In this document: piece after piece, positions 50,169 through 60,715 of the stretch
How positions within the stretch are numbered: the first letter of the stretch is position 1
Layout: the number at the start of each line of letters is the position of its first letter
NCBI GenBank assembly: GCA_902800025.1
Contig: CADCDA010000005.1
Coordinates: 1 to 64,000 of the forward strand
Direction: 5' to 3'
Length of the DNA: 64,000 bases
Origin: an uncultured Erysipelotrichaceae bacterium
GTDB taxonomy: Bacteria; Bacillota_I; Bacilli_A; RFN20; CAG-826
Made by a program: the position numbers and the translations under genes
The notes under the pieces: model-generated
Told to the model about the DNA's origin: nothing
Seen by the model: only the letters and a program-made list of their open reading frames with translations
Databases searched by the model: none

Positions 50169-52706
50169 ATGAGAAAAAAAGTACTATTTTTAGGGTTTTC
50201 GCCTGTTTTTCTATTGGCCGGATGTTTAGCGGTAGCAGCGGTTGCTCCTGCAATTAATTTTGCTAAGGGCACAGTTGCTTCTGAAGCTGAAGATCCAAAC
50301 CAATACGATTATTGGCTAAACTCCATTTCTCAACCAGGCCATCTTTACCTTCACTACAACAGAGGAACAGAGTCTAACTACAACGACTATTGTTTATGGC
50401 TTTGGCAATCTTCTCCTCAAGACCTCGAAGGTGCTCTTTGGGGTTTCAGTGGTAATCCACGTGTTTCGGAGAATTTAACGCTAAAACCAATGTCCACTGG
50501 TTGGATGACTTATTCTGATGTTGGCAAAGAGGGATCCGGACTATATTATGACGACTATGGTGCCATCATGGACGTCGATTTATATAGAAGTGATCTCGTC
50601 GGCGGAAAAACCGGTACACCTGTTACTTATGAAGGCGCTGAGGAATTAGGTTTCTTATTACCTCAACAATCTTCAATGGACGGTTCTTCTAACTGGGTCA
50701 GTGATGGTGGAAGAGAAACTTACATTGACGACATTGCAGATGAAGCTAATTGGAGAGTGATTGATGGTGGAAAATGCGTCCACATTTTCGTCTCTAAAGG
50801 TGCTTTATCTAACTACAAGTATTTCGCTGGGGATGGTGTTCCAGAAGTCAAAATCAATCCAATTGATAATGACACAACTGGCAAATACAGTTCTTCTATT
50901 GAAGCCTACGCTGATACATTTAGTGTTAGTTCAACTTCTGAAGCATTTAAGAAGTTAGGTGTTGGCTATCAAATTTTCGTCGCTTCATTTAGAGATAGCG
51001 ATGGAGATGGAACTGGTGATTTACGCGGCGTTATTAATTCCCTCGATTACTTAAAAGACCTCGGAGTCGATGTCCTATGGTTAACACCTATTCAAAAATC
51101 AGACTCTTATCACGGCTATGATATCAGTGATTATTTAGCGGTTGATAAGAGATTTGGTACGATTAACGATTACCGTGAACTTATTTATAAAGCTCACAAG
51201 ATGGGTATGAAAGTGATTATGGACTTAGTCCTTAACCACACCTCAAAAGGTAATCCATGGTTTATTAACTCTCAATGGGGCGCGAACGAAGACGGATTCA
51301 AGAATGAATGGAGAGACGTTTATACTTGGAAATACAAAGAAGACTTAATCGATAAGTACATTGATGGTTCTTATCAAAAAATAACAGTCGAAACAGATGC
51401 GAAGAGTAAAAACCCATCTTGGTATAGAGATGGTGAATCAAATTACTACTACTATGGCAAATTCGGTAGTGGTATGCCTGAAATTAACTATCAAAACGCA
51501 AAGACACGTCAACTAGTCATCGAAATGGCGAAATATTGGCTTTCTTTCGGCTTAGATGGTTATCGTCTTGACGCAGTTAAACACATCTTCATGAGAGATG
51601 AATGCTATCAAAGTGGCGATATTATTATCACCGATACTGGAAGCAAGAGATCTTATGATGATGAAAAAGGTCAATACATCACAAAAGAATATGATTATTC
51701 TAGTAACTTAACTAAGAACGTTGCATGGTGGAAAGAATTCGCTAACGCATTAAAAGCGGATTATCCAAGTTGTTTCTTAGTTGGTGAAAACTTTGATGGA
51801 TGGGGAACAAGAACTGCTCCTTATTATCAAGCTCTCGATAGTCAATTCTCATTCTCGACCTATTATCATATTCCAGCTTACTTATATGCGAACGCTGGTG
51901 GAGCGAGCAACTTCTCTGGTCAAGCCGCTGAAACATTTGACCCATTCGGTGCTGATTCAGCAGTTCTTGATGATGGCAAAACAGTAATCAATATTCCTGG
52001 TGGAAAACGTCCAGACTTTATTGATGGTGCTTTCACTTCTAACCACGACGTTATGAGAGCTATTAACCAAGTTAATGGCACTGGAACAAAACAAGAAACC
52101 GTCGCCCTTGACTGTGTCACAGGCGCTGGTGATCAAGTTAATAAAGCAAAGATCGCTGCGGCAGTTACAATGTTAGATCGTGGTATTTCCTGGATTTACT
52201 ATGGTGATGAACTCGGTATGTCCTCAAATACTGATCAACACGTTGCTAAATATGGCAGTGAAAACTGTGAAGATATTTGGTATCGTCAACCATTCTTATG
52301 GCAAGATACCACTCAAAGACCAAACTATAAATCTGGTCAATATGTTTTCGAATTAGATTCTTATAATAAGACTCTTGAAACAATGGAACAACAAAAGGCT
52401 AACCAAAATTCGATGTTCAATTGGTACAAAGATTTATGTGAAATCAAACACATGTATCCAAATGATGCGAGAATCGCATATGCGAATAGCAGTTCCAATG
52501 TTATGGAAATTAAAGTTTATAGCGCGAGTGGTTTACTCACTCTCACTATTTATATCAATACTGGTTTAAGTGACTCTCAATACTTAATGAACCCAAATAA
52601 CAACCAACCAATGCAGGCTGTTAAGACGATGGGTGGCGCTCCATCTAACGCTGGTGGCAATATCGGTGGTACTAAATTCAGTATTGCTGTATTTAAACAT
52701 ATCTAG
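50169..52706 (+). CDS. Extracellular GH13 alpha-amylase-type enzyme
   Basis: The 845-residue product starts with a signal segment containing LLAGC at Cys19, but hydrophobic residues continue, so a lipoprotein is likely but not certain. An N-terminal beta domain (HYNRGTESNYNDYCLWLWQ) resembles the CBM41/pullulanase-associated fold. The GH13 barrel from about residue 265 has DVLWLTPIQKSDSYHGYD, the nucleophile in GYRLDAVKHIF (Asp468), acid/base in VGENFDGWG (Glu540) and the stabiliser in SNHDVMRA (Asp627). It hydrolyses alpha-1,4 glucan outside the cell to feed the importer downstream. AGGA eight bases upstream supports the ATG. Confidence 0.9.
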   Translation: MRKKVLFLGFSPVFLLAGCLAVAAVAPAINFAKGTVASEAEDPNQYDYWLNSISQPGHLYLHYNRGTESNYNDYCLWLWQSSPQDLEGALWGFSGNPRVSENLTLKPMSTGWMTYSDVGKEGSGLYYDDYGAIMDVDLYRSDLVGGKTGTPVTYEGAEELGFLLPQQSSMDGSSNWVSDGGRETYIDDIADEANWRVIDGGKCVHIFVSKGALSNYKYFAGDGVPEVKINPIDNDTTGKYSSSIEAYADTFSVSSTSEAFKKLGVGYQIFVASFRDSDGDGTGDLRGVINSLDYLKDLGVDVLWLTPIQKSDSYHGYDISDYLAVDKRFGTINDYRELIYKAHKMGMKVIMDLVLNHTSKGNPWFINSQWGANEDGFKNEWRDVYTWKYKEDLIDKYIDGSYQKITVETDAKSKNPSWYRDGESNYYYYGKFGSGMPEINYQNAKTRQLVIEMAKYWLSFGLDGYRLDAVKHIFMRDECYQSGDIIITDTGSKRSYDDEKGQYITKEYDYSSNLTKNVAWWKEFANALKADYPSCFLVGENFDGWGTRTAPYYQALDSQFSFSTYYHIPAYLYANAGGASNFSGQAAETFDPFGADSAVLDDGKTVINIPGGKRPDFIDGAFTSNHDVMRAINQVNGTGTKQETVALDCVTGAGDQVNKAKIAAAVTMLDRGISWIYYGDELGMSSNTDQHVAKYGSENCEDIWYRQPFLWQDTTQRPNYKSGQYVFELDSYNKTLETMEQQKANQNSMFNWYKDLCEIKHMYPNDARIAYANSSSNVMEIKVYSASGLLTLTIYINTGLSDSQYLMNPNNNQPMQAVKTMGGAPSNAGGNIGGTKFSIAVFKHI

Positions 52707-52716
52707 GAGGTAATGA

Positions 52717-54228
52717 ATGATGAGAAAAAGTAAATTATTCTTAATCGCATTGCCTTTACTAGCAATGTCATTAGCGGGCTGTGTTAAATATAACGGCCGT
52801 GAGTCAAGTAACCCAGTTGAAAAGATGACTCTTACTATCGACAAAACCGAACTTTCAATCGTTGAAGGTAGCCAAGCTACAATTAATGCAACAGTTGATA
52901 AGGATGTCGAAGTTCGTTGGTCAGTTGCTGATGAACAAATCGTTACCGCTACTCCTGAAAACGAAAAAGGTTTAAAGGTTACAGTTAACGCTCTTGTTCC
53001 AGGACAAACAACTGTAACAGCGTCAACGAGTTACAAAAATAGAACATATACACAAACATGTACAGTCTCCGTTACTAGAAAAGGTGGCGGTGGCGGTGGC
53101 GGAGATGATCCAAGCATCCCAGAGCCAGGTGAAACCGTTACCACATATTTAGTAATTGGTGAAAACGGTAGATATCAAGGTCAACCAGGCGTTGATATTC
53201 CATCCGTATTCGTTGAATACGCGGTTGAGTTTACCGCGAAAGTTGGAGATCCATTACCAACCAAAGCTGATGTTACAAGCACAGTTGAAGGTTCAAAGTT
53301 TGTCGCATGGCAATCTTATGAAGGCGATGGCGCTCTTACGCAGTGGACAACCGTTCCAAATGCAAGAGGCAAGATCTTATATGCTTCATTTGCAGGCGGT
53401 GGCGGAAGCGTTCCACCTCAACCAGGTCCAGGACCAGAACCAACTGGTTATGTCACTTTATACTTTGCAGGTATTGGTGCTTGGACAGATGAAACCGCAG
53501 TTAACCTTGGTATTAATAATCAATTCGTCGTTGCTGCAAAACAAGCAGATAACAACTATAAAGCAACTGTTTCAGTAACAGGTTCTGTTAGCACAGTTAA
53601 CGTTTACCTTAACCAAGGTGGACAAGAAGGCAAGTACTTCCATCCAACAACTGGCACACAAGACTATAACAGAATGAATTCCGCTATTAATACTGGTGCA
53701 GTAACTGTTGAAGTTGCTGAAGAAATCTCTGAAGCAAAAGAATACACAATTACATTTGTTGATTGGGATTATGCAGAAGATGATTGGAACCATGCATGGT
53801 TCAAATATACCTTCACCGCAGGAAAACCAAGTTCGGGTGGTGGAGATCAACCAACTCCTCCTCCATCAACTGGTACCATTACACTTTATTTTGATGGTAT
53901 TAGTGAATGGACCGATCCAACAGATGTCCATCTTGCAGTTGGTTCAACTTGGAAAGACGCTGTTAAACAACCTAGTGGAAAATACAAGGCTGAATTTACA
54001 GTTTCAGAAGTTTCAAGTATTAGCTGTTACTTATCTCAAGGAACAACTAAATATTTCCATCCTGCAAATGGAACAACTTACGACAGAATGTACTCAACTA
54101 TTAATACAGGATCAACCCAACTAGAAGTTGGTGGTGAATATATCATCACATGGACTGGTTGGCTAGATCACTGGGAAGATGAAGGAAACCATGGTTGGTT
54201 TACTTACACCTTCCAACTAGTAGCGTAG
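52717..54228 (+). CDS. Lipoprotein with duplicated starch-binding-like modules
   Basis: The 503-residue product has a lipobox (LAGC, Cys22). After it come a BIG2-type Ig domain (about 35-115), a GGGGGGDD linker, a small InlB-like beta domain (about 140-215), a Pro-rich linker and two ~120-residue repeats (nt ~53453-53811 and 53876-54222). Each repeat begins with VTLYFAGIGAWTD or ITLYFDGISEWTD and ends with a W-rich strand such as NHAWFKYTF. They resemble CBM26-like starch-binding modules. It likely captures starch at the surface. The stop of the amylase gene and the GGAGG site overlap, indicating a tight operon. Confidence 0.75.
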   Translation: MMRKSKLFLIALPLLAMSLAGCVKYNGRESSNPVEKMTLTIDKTELSIVEGSQATINATVDKDVEVRWSVADEQIVTATPENEKGLKVTVNALVPGQTTVTASTSYKNRTYTQTCTVSVTRKGGGGGGGDDPSIPEPGETVTTYLVIGENGRYQGQPGVDIPSVFVEYAVEFTAKVGDPLPTKADVTSTVEGSKFVAWQSYEGDGALTQWTTVPNARGKILYASFAGGGGSVPPQPGPGPEPTGYVTLYFAGIGAWTDETAVNLGINNQFVVAAKQADNNYKATVSVTGSVSTVNVYLNQGGQEGKYFHPTTGTQDYNRMNSAINTGAVTVEVAEEISEAKEYTITFVDWDYAEDDWNHAWFKYTFTAGKPSSGGGDQPTPPPSTGTITLYFDGISEWTDPTDVHLAVGSTWKDAVKQPSGKYKAEFTVSEVSSISCYLSQGTTKYFHPANGTTYDRMYSTINTGSTQLEVGGEYIITWTGWLDHWEDEGNHGWFTYTFQLVA

Positions 54229-54245
54229 AAAGTGAGGCATAACGT

Positions 54246-57200
54246 ATGAAGCATATTAAAAAAGCATTATTAGCAGTTATTCCTTCTTTCATGCTCTTTG
54301 GAGTAGCTGGCTTAGCGGCCACTAGAGTTTCTCAAAAGATTAACGGTAATCCTGGTAAGGACACCGCAATCTATGATGAAAACTTAGAACACGCTAGACT
54401 CGATCGTCCTGATATCGTCAACGGCAGATATCTTGCTGATGGCGGTAGTGAGGAAGAAGAGGAAGAAGCAACAGTCGTTGTTAACAAAGTCATTCTCCAT
54501 TACTATAACGAAGCTGGTGGAAACGATGGTAGAGCCTTCTACCTTTGGGTCACTGGTGTTGATGGTGTCGAATATAACTTAGAAAATGCATCCGACATCA
54601 TGACTGTCAATAGTGATAGAACAATGATGACTATTGAAATCGACTTTACCGATCCAAGATTCACAGCGTTCGCCGGCAAATCTAAATTATTCTTTATTAT
54701 TAAATATAAGAAGATAAGTGAGATGAACCTCAACTGGGGTGGACAATCAGATGATATGCAACTCGTATATTCTGAATTCCCACCTGCAGAAGGAAGCGAT
54801 GTTTGTGAAGTTTGGACGATGCCTGCCGCTGGTGGTGGTATCGCTATCTTAGATAGTGAAAACAAAACCAGAGTGCATGGTGTTAACCTCGCTGAATTCA
54901 ATAGTTGGAACACCATTAAATGCAAGTTGACAAATGATACACAGTCTGTCAATTATCAACTCTATGCATTTGATGAAACATATTACAAAATCAAACCTAA
55001 AAAACGTGCTGATTATCAAAGATGGTATTTAGTCAAAGAAGGCACAGGTACAGGTGATGCAAATGGCGAATTCACCATTACCTTCCAATATGAAGCACAT
55101 ATCAATGTCGTCTATTCTTTGGTCTCTCATGATCCAAGTACAGATACCGACCCAGATATGGCGGCCTTAAGTAAGACTGTTACCGTAAGATTTGATAAAC
55201 TCTACGACACTGATAAGTTCCATACATATTATGAAAATGCGAACTTACAAAAAGATTTAGGTGCCTCATATTCTGCTACTGGAACAACATTTAAAGTTTG
55301 GTCACCAGTATCTGCGAATATGACAGTTCTCCTTTATGATTCAGACACTGCTGCTGAATTTGGTGGAGACGATAAATATAAAGGCTACCATATGCACTAT
55401 ACAAGCGGTGGTATTTGGGAGCTAACAATTGATGGAGATATCAAAGGCAAATATTATAACTTCCAAGTTGATAATACCTTAGGTACCAATGTCACAATGG
55501 ATCCATATGCGACCACAGCTGGTGCGAATGGTGTTCGTGGACTTATCTATGATAAGAGTGAAACCAATCCAACTGGCTGGGACACTCTTCCAACTAAATG
55601 GGATGGTGTATCAGGATATGACATTACTTCTCCACAAGAATTATCAATCTATGAAGTACACGTTCAAGACTTTACTGGTGATTCCTCATGGAATGGTACA
55701 GAAAAGAATGGAACATATAACGCATTTGTTGAAAGTGGTACACATCTTGCTGGTCATCCAGAAATTTCTACAGGTTATGACCACATCAAAGATTTAGGAG
55801 TTGAAGCTGTTCAATTAGTCCCAGTCTTTGACCACGATAACGACGAAAGCGCGGAAGTACTTAAGTATAACTGGGGTTATAACCCTCTCAACTATAACGT
55901 TGTTGAAGGTGGTTATTCCTCAAATCCTCATGATGGTTTAGCTAGAGTCAAAGAATTTAAGAATATGGTTCTTGAATTATCTAAGACTAGACAAGGCAAA
56001 GAAAATGATGTTCACACTCGTGTCATTATGGACGTTGTTTATAACCACGTGAGTTCGGCAACCGGTAGTAATTTCCATAAACTTATGCCACGTTATTATT
56101 TCAGATATGCGGCAAAAGATTACTATTACTGGGATGAAGGAAAACAAGAATATGTCCGCTATCAAATGGAAGGCGAACTCTGGGATGGCTCTGGCTGTCA
56201 TAATGAAGTCGCTACTGAAAGACCAATGATGAGAAAATTCATCGTTGATTCTCTTAAGATGTGGGCCACTGAATATAAGATTAAAGGTTTCCGTTTCGAC
56301 TTAATGGGATTACTTGATTTCAAAACCATGATTGAAGCGAAAAAAGCCTTATATGAAATTGATCCAGATATTTATCTCTATGGTGAAGGCTGGACCAGTG
56401 GTGGATATCACGGTGAAGGTAGCGATCAATGGAAAGAAGCTCATCCAGGCGAACCAGATCCACATAACTTTGGTGCGATGAGTTGGCAAGTTTATAACGA
56501 ATGTAACAACTTCTTAACCACAGGAGTTTATCTCGGTGGATTTAACGACGCGGTTAGAAACGCAATTAGAGGCGAAAATAACGTTAATGGTTATCCAGGA
56601 AAAGGATATATCCAAACTGGTGACTCTAACCAATATGCATGGACCATCGCTGCTGGATTATGGGGCGTTAATACTGGAGTAAGAACTGATAATGAACTCA
56701 GTGGTTATTATCCAGAACAAACAGTTAACTACGCTTCATGTCACGATAACTGGACCGTTAGAGATCAACTCTATAACACTTTAGCTGATGGAACTCACCC
56801 AACAGGTAGCCAATTAGCACATGGTGTTCTTCAAGCACACGGCCTAATCTTTGCAAGTAACAGTGCAGCCTTTATGCTCGGTGGAGAAGAATTACTTAGA
56901 ACCAAAGAATTACAAGTTTCTGATTTGGACGCAGTTACCGCTGATTCATATCAAAACTTACATGGTCACTACATTTCTCATAACTCTTACAATGCACCAT
57001 TAAGTGTCAACACATTTAAATGGGGCAATAAATACGAAATCTCGTTTGATGATCAAACCATCAAGAACGAACAAGAAGATGGTTATAGATTAGTCAGTTG
57101 CTTTGCAAGCTTAATTAGAATGCATAAACAACTCGCTAAGAAACGCGGAGTCAGCACAGGCTATAACAGTTTTGTCGGATCGACATCAAGTGGTAAGTCC

Positions 57201-57458
57201 GTCGGTAACATCGTTTGGGGCGGTGGTGACTGGGGCGCATTTGATAGCACATCTGCTGCTATGCAAATCAACGAAACATTCATCTACTTATGTACTGGTA
57301 GTCAAAATAGTGCCGTCTGGGGCGATGCGAGAATTGCTTCTGGAGACTGGACACGTATGTGGGACTACGGTGGATACACGATGAACACCGAATCTAACAA
57401 ACTTGAATTCTGGAACTTGAATACGATTGTGATATTCAATTCCAATGGAAAGTGCTAG
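54246..57458 (+). CDS. pulA: Type I pullulanase (GH13)
   Basis: The 1070-residue protein has a Sec signal peptide without a lipobox and beta domains over residues ~75-335. A CBM48-like domain follows (LGASYSATGTTFKVWSPVSA), then the GH13 catalytic domain with the type I pullulanase motif YNWGYNP near residue 541. The nucleophile lies in GFRFDLMG (Asp685), acid/base in YGEGWTSGG (Glu714) and the stabiliser in SCHDNWT. It cleaves alpha-1,6 branch points in starch or glycogen. It has no anchor, and together with the amylase it yields linear maltooligosaccharides for the importer. Confidence 0.92.
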   Translation: MKHIKKALLAVIPSFMLFGVAGLAATRVSQKINGNPGKDTAIYDENLEHARLDRPDIVNGRYLADGGSEEEEEEATVVVNKVILHYYNEAGGNDGRAFYLWVTGVDGVEYNLENASDIMTVNSDRTMMTIEIDFTDPRFTAFAGKSKLFFIIKYKKISEMNLNWGGQSDDMQLVYSEFPPAEGSDVCEVWTMPAAGGGIAILDSENKTRVHGVNLAEFNSWNTIKCKLTNDTQSVNYQLYAFDETYYKIKPKKRADYQRWYLVKEGTGTGDANGEFTITFQYEAHINVVYSLVSHDPSTDTDPDMAALSKTVTVRFDKLYDTDKFHTYYENANLQKDLGASYSATGTTFKVWSPVSANMTVLLYDSDTAAEFGGDDKYKGYHMHYTSGGIWELTIDGDIKGKYYNFQVDNTLGTNVTMDPYATTAGANGVRGLIYDKSETNPTGWDTLPTKWDGVSGYDITSPQELSIYEVHVQDFTGDSSWNGTEKNGTYNAFVESGTHLAGHPEISTGYDHIKDLGVEAVQLVPVFDHDNDESAEVLKYNWGYNPLNYNVVEGGYSSNPHDGLARVKEFKNMVLELSKTRQGKENDVHTRVIMDVVYNHVSSATGSNFHKLMPRYYFRYAAKDYYYWDEGKQEYVRYQMEGELWDGSGCHNEVATERPMMRKFIVDSLKMWATEYKIKGFRFDLMGLLDFKTMIEAKKALYEIDPDIYLYGEGWTSGGYHGEGSDQWKEAHPGEPDPHNFGAMSWQVYNECNNFLTTGVYLGGFNDAVRNAIRGENNVNGYPGKGYIQTGDSNQYAWTIAAGLWGVNTGVRTDNELSGYYPEQTVNYASCHDNWTVRDQLYNTLADGTHPTGSQLAHGVLQAHGLIFASNSAAFMLGGEELLRTKELQVSDLDAVTADSYQNLHGHYISHNSYNAPLSVNTFKWGNKYEISFDDQTIKNEQEDGYRLVSCFASLIRMHKQLAKKRGVSTGYNSFVGSTSSGKSVGNIVWGGGDWGAFDSTSAAMQINETFIYLCTGSQNSAVWGDARIASGDWTRMWDYGGYTMNTESNKLEFWNLNTIVIFNSNGKC

Positions 57459-57470
57459 GAGGAAACGATT

Positions 57471-57899
57471 ATGAAAAAGAAATTATTCTTATTACCATTA
57501 CTCGTCCTTCCTCTCTTAGTGGCTGGATGTAAGACCATGACCTATACTCCAAGAGTTCCATATCCAGGAATTCCTGAAGATCCAGGTACAGGTCCAGGAG
57601 GAGACGATCCAGGCGAACCAATTGAAAAGAACATGGTCGTCAACTTCTATCTCAATTATTCAAATTCTGATACCCCAATTTATACGATGGAATGGTGGAG
57701 CTTAAAAGCGTTAGGTGAATGCCCAGAAGAGGCAATCTTAACTGACGCGGACGCTCCAGACCCACTCTATCCTAAATTCTTAGGCTATTCAGAATACCCA
57801 TCATCAATTGATGAAAGCCATTTGTGGGATTTCGCAAATGACTACAAACAAAGCAATATCCTTAACCTTTATGGTATCTGGGTTGCTCACGTTCAATAG
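57471..57899 (+). CDS. Small lipoprotein in starch operon
   Basis: The 142-residue product has a lipobox (VAGC, Cys20), a Pro/Gly/Asp-rich linker (IPEDPGTGPGGDDPGEP) and a beta-rich domain ending in LNLYGIWV, like an InlB-type repeat. I recognise no enzyme. AGGAGG precedes the ATG by eight bases. Its position between pullulanase and the maltose-binding protein suggests surface capture or spacing for the starch system. Confidence 0.7.
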   Translation: MKKKLFLLPLLVLPLLVAGCKTMTYTPRVPYPGIPEDPGTGPGGDDPGEPIEKNMVVNFYLNYSNSDTPIYTMEWWSLKALGECPEEAILTDADAPDPLYPKFLGYSEYPSSIDESHLWDFANDYKQSNILNLYGIWVAHVQ

Positions 57900-57914
57900 A
57901 AAGGAGTAAAACAA

Positions 57915-59198
57915 ATGAGAAAAAATATTAAATATTTAGCTTTCATTCCTGTCCTCCTTTTAGCGAGCTGTAACTTCAAATTCTCTTATTCTTTACCTGA
58001 TGGAGTCACTTTCTTTACTGGATCTGGCACATGGGATGGTGGAGATGAATCATTTGATGACTCAGGTAAATATGAAATTAAGGTCTGGGTTGATAGCAAG
58101 ATTCAAAGTTTGACTGAAGCCCAAATCAACAACTTTGCCGCTGTTAGTGGTGGCAAATACACGATTAGTGCGACAGTTCAAGCAATGTCCGAAGGTGAAG
58201 CTGCTAGCAAGATGCTTCAAGACGTTTCTAGTGGCGCTGATATCTTCATCTTCGCTCAAGACCAATTATCAAGATTAAAGACCGCTAATGCATTAGCTGC
58301 CTTTGATACATCTTTAACTGCTCACCTTAAATCCACTAATAGCGCAGACTCAATTAAGGCTGCTTCTATCGGAGATAAGATGTATGCTTTCCCAACTACA
58401 AGTGATAACGGATATTTCCTTTATTACGATAGTTCTGTGGTTAATAGCGAACAAGTTAAAGACATGACTACATTACTTTCTGCTTTGAAAGCCAAGAAAA
58501 AGAAACTCAACTTTGATCGAAAGAACGGATTCTATGCGGCAAGTTATTTCTTAGCCACAGGCTGTTATTCACATTGGACTATCGACGAAAAGTCTGGTAG
58601 TTTCCTTGGTTATGATGATAACTACAATTCCGCGAATGGTATCAAAGCTGGTATGGCATATCGTGAACTCGCAGATAACTCTGTTGTTGCGACAAAGTCA
58701 ACATGGACCAACTCTGCTGGAGCGATTATCACTGGTGTTTGGGAATATGAATATATTAAGAGCCAATTTGGCGATAATTTAAGATGCACCGAACTCCCAA
58801 GCTTCACATATAATGGTGAAACATTCCATATGTCTTCCTTTGATGGATATAAACTCATGGGTGTTAAACCTCAAGCAGACAAGAAAAAAGCTAGTGTGTG
58901 CCGTAAACTCGCTGAATACCTCACAAACGGTGAAAATCAACTTAATAGATTTAAACAAGTTTCTTGGGGTCCAACAAATATTGAAGCGAGCCAAAGCTCT
59001 GATGTTTTAGCTCACCCAGCCTTAGCAGCCTTAGCGGCACAACACGAATATGCAGCCCAACAAGAACAATGCCCAGGTGCATGGTTCAACTCATTGGGTG
59101 GTTTAGCTGGTAGTATCGCTACTGGTAGTTCTCAAAGTGATATTCAAACGCTTTTAGATAACTATACTGCTGGCTTACCAACATTATTGGATGATTAA
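57915..59198 (+). CDS. malE: Maltooligosaccharide-binding lipoprotein (MalE type)
   Basis: The 427-residue product has a lipobox (LASC, Cys19) and the MalE-like features of family-1 binders: KYEIKVWVDSKIQSLTEAQI at the mature start, a hinge region and a C-terminal ALAAQHEYAAQQEQCPG like the conserved end of maltose binders. It binds maltodextrins outside the membrane and delivers them to the MalF/MalG-like permeases encoded next. AAAGGAG precedes the ATG. Assignment to maltodextrin rests on the amylase and pullulanase neighbours. Confidence 0.88.
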   Translation: MRKNIKYLAFIPVLLLASCNFKFSYSLPDGVTFFTGSGTWDGGDESFDDSGKYEIKVWVDSKIQSLTEAQINNFAAVSGGKYTISATVQAMSEGEAASKMLQDVSSGADIFIFAQDQLSRLKTANALAAFDTSLTAHLKSTNSADSIKAASIGDKMYAFPTTSDNGYFLYYDSSVVNSEQVKDMTTLLSALKAKKKKLNFDRKNGFYAASYFLATGCYSHWTIDEKSGSFLGYDDNYNSANGIKAGMAYRELADNSVVATKSTWTNSAGAIITGVWEYEYIKSQFGDNLRCTELPSFTYNGETFHMSSFDGYKLMGVKPQADKKKASVCRKLAEYLTNGENQLNRFKQVSWGPTNIEASQSSDVLAHPALAALAAQHEYAAQQEQCPGAWFNSLGGLAGSIATGSSQSDIQTLLDNYTAGLPTLLDD

Positions 59199-59209
59199 AG
59201 GAGGGTTTT

Positions 59210-60715
59210 ATGGCAAATACAAACGAATTAGAATTGCTTAAAAAGACGAAGCTCCAAAGAATGGGAATCAACTTTGTTGCCTTCTTTAAATCAATTCCAA
59301 CAAAAATCAAAAATTTAGGATTATCTATTTGGGGAGCCTTAAAGAAATTCTTCTGGGGAATCGTCAATTTCTTCAAGTTTATTGGCGTGACCTTTGTCAA
59401 AGGTGATTGGAAAACAAAAGTTTCCTACTTCATCATGGGCTTTGGTAGCATCTTCAGAGGACAATGGTTAAGAGGTATTCTCTTCCTCCTGTTTGAAGTC
59501 GTATTTATTCTTTATATGGTACTTCTTGGTGGTGGATACTTCTCTAAACTATATATCTTAGGTACTCAAGAAACGATTACCCTTGATGATGGCACAAAGA
59601 TTCAAGGCGACCAATCCTTCAGCATCCTCCTTTATGGTGTGTTAACTATCTTCTTTATCGCTGCGCTTATTTATACTTGGTATCTCAATATCAAGCAAAA
59701 TAAGATTGCTGAAGAAATCATTAAAGAAGAAAAGAAGCTCGAAACTGCGAAGGATGATCTCCGTGCTATGGTGGATAAGAACTTCCACAAAACATTATTA
59801 TCACTTCCTACCCTTGGTATTGTAATCTTTACAATCTTGCCAATCTTCTTCATGGTCTTAATTGCCTTTACCGATTACGATAAGCAACACGCGACCTTGT
59901 TTGGATGGGTTGGACTTGATAACTTCAAACAATTATTTACATGGACCGCTGGTGGAAAATCATTCTCAGCGACATTCGGGCAAATCTTATTATGGACGCT
60001 TGTCTGGGCCTTCTTCGCCACATTTACTAACTACTTCTTAGGTATGTTAGTGGCGATGCTCATTAACAAGAAAGGTATCAAGATGAAGAAGTTATGGAGA
60101 ACAATCCTCGTCTTCTCTATTGCTATCCCTCAATTTATTTCCATTCTTTACGTCTCACAGATGTTTGCAACAGATGGTCTAATTAATGGTTTATTTGGAA
60201 CGATTGCTGGCTGGTTTGGTAATCATAACTTCCAACCAATCGATTTCTGGGGTGACCCAATGCTAGCGCGTATTACCGTTATCATTATTAATATTTGGAT
60301 TGGTGTTCCATATTTGATGCTTGTTGTTACAGGTATCTTAATGAACATCCCTGCTGACTTATATGAGTCCGCGAATATTGATGGTGCGAATGCATGGCAA
60401 CAATATTCGAAGATTACTCTTCCATACATGCTCTTTATTACTGGACCATACTTATTAACAAGCTTTACTGGTAACATGAACAACTTCAACGTTATCTACT
60501 TGTTAACTGGTGGTGGACCAATCAACACTGAAATGTATGGCGACGCTGGTAGCACTGACTTACTTATCACTTGGCTTTATTCCTTAGCGGTTAGTGATTC
60601 CGACTATAAGTTCGCCGCGGTTATCGGTATCATGGTCTTCATCGTGGTCTCAGTTATCTCCTTAGTGGTGTATAACTTGATTCCATCAACAAAGAACGAG
60701 GAGGAATTCCAATAA
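59210..60715 (+). CDS. malF: Maltooligosaccharide ABC permease (MalF type)
   Basis: The 501-residue protein has an extra N-terminal region of about 200 residues with two or three helices, as known in Firmicute MalF proteins. The permease core follows, with the ATPase-contact loop ESANIDGANAWQQYSK and LTGGGPINTEMYGDAGSTD, typical of MalF. GGAGGG precedes the ATG. It pairs with MalG, whose ATG overlaps its stop by one base. Confidence 0.93.
   Translation: MANTNELELLKKTKLQRMGINFVAFFKSIPTKIKNLGLSIWGALKKFFWGIVNFFKFIGVTFVKGDWKTKVSYFIMGFGSIFRGQWLRGILFLLFEVVFILYMVLLGGGYFSKLYILGTQETITLDDGTKIQGDQSFSILLYGVLTIFFIAALIYTWYLNIKQNKIAEEIIKEEKKLETAKDDLRAMVDKNFHKTLLSLPTLGIVIFTILPIFFMVLIAFTDYDKQHATLFGWVGLDNFKQLFTWTAGGKSFSATFGQILLWTLVWAFFATFTNYFLGMLVAMLINKKGIKMKKLWRTILVFSIAIPQFISILYVSQMFATDGLINGLFGTIAGWFGNHNFQPIDFWGDPMLARITVIIINIWIGVPYLMLVVTGILMNIPADLYESANIDGANAWQQYSKITLPYMLFITGPYLLTSFTGNMNNFNVIYLLTGGGPINTEMYGDAGSTDLLITWLYSLAVSDSDYKFAAVIGIMVFIVVSVISLVVYNLIPSTKNEEEFQ

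Noticed and set aside
53156..53578. 140-codon plus-strand frame inside the starch lipoprotein gene
   Set aside because: Out of frame with the domain-bearing reading and Gln-rich from repeats; a shadow.
54539..54952. 137-codon minus-strand frame inside the pullulanase gene
   Set aside because: Lies opposite clear beta-domain coding sequence and has no start signals.
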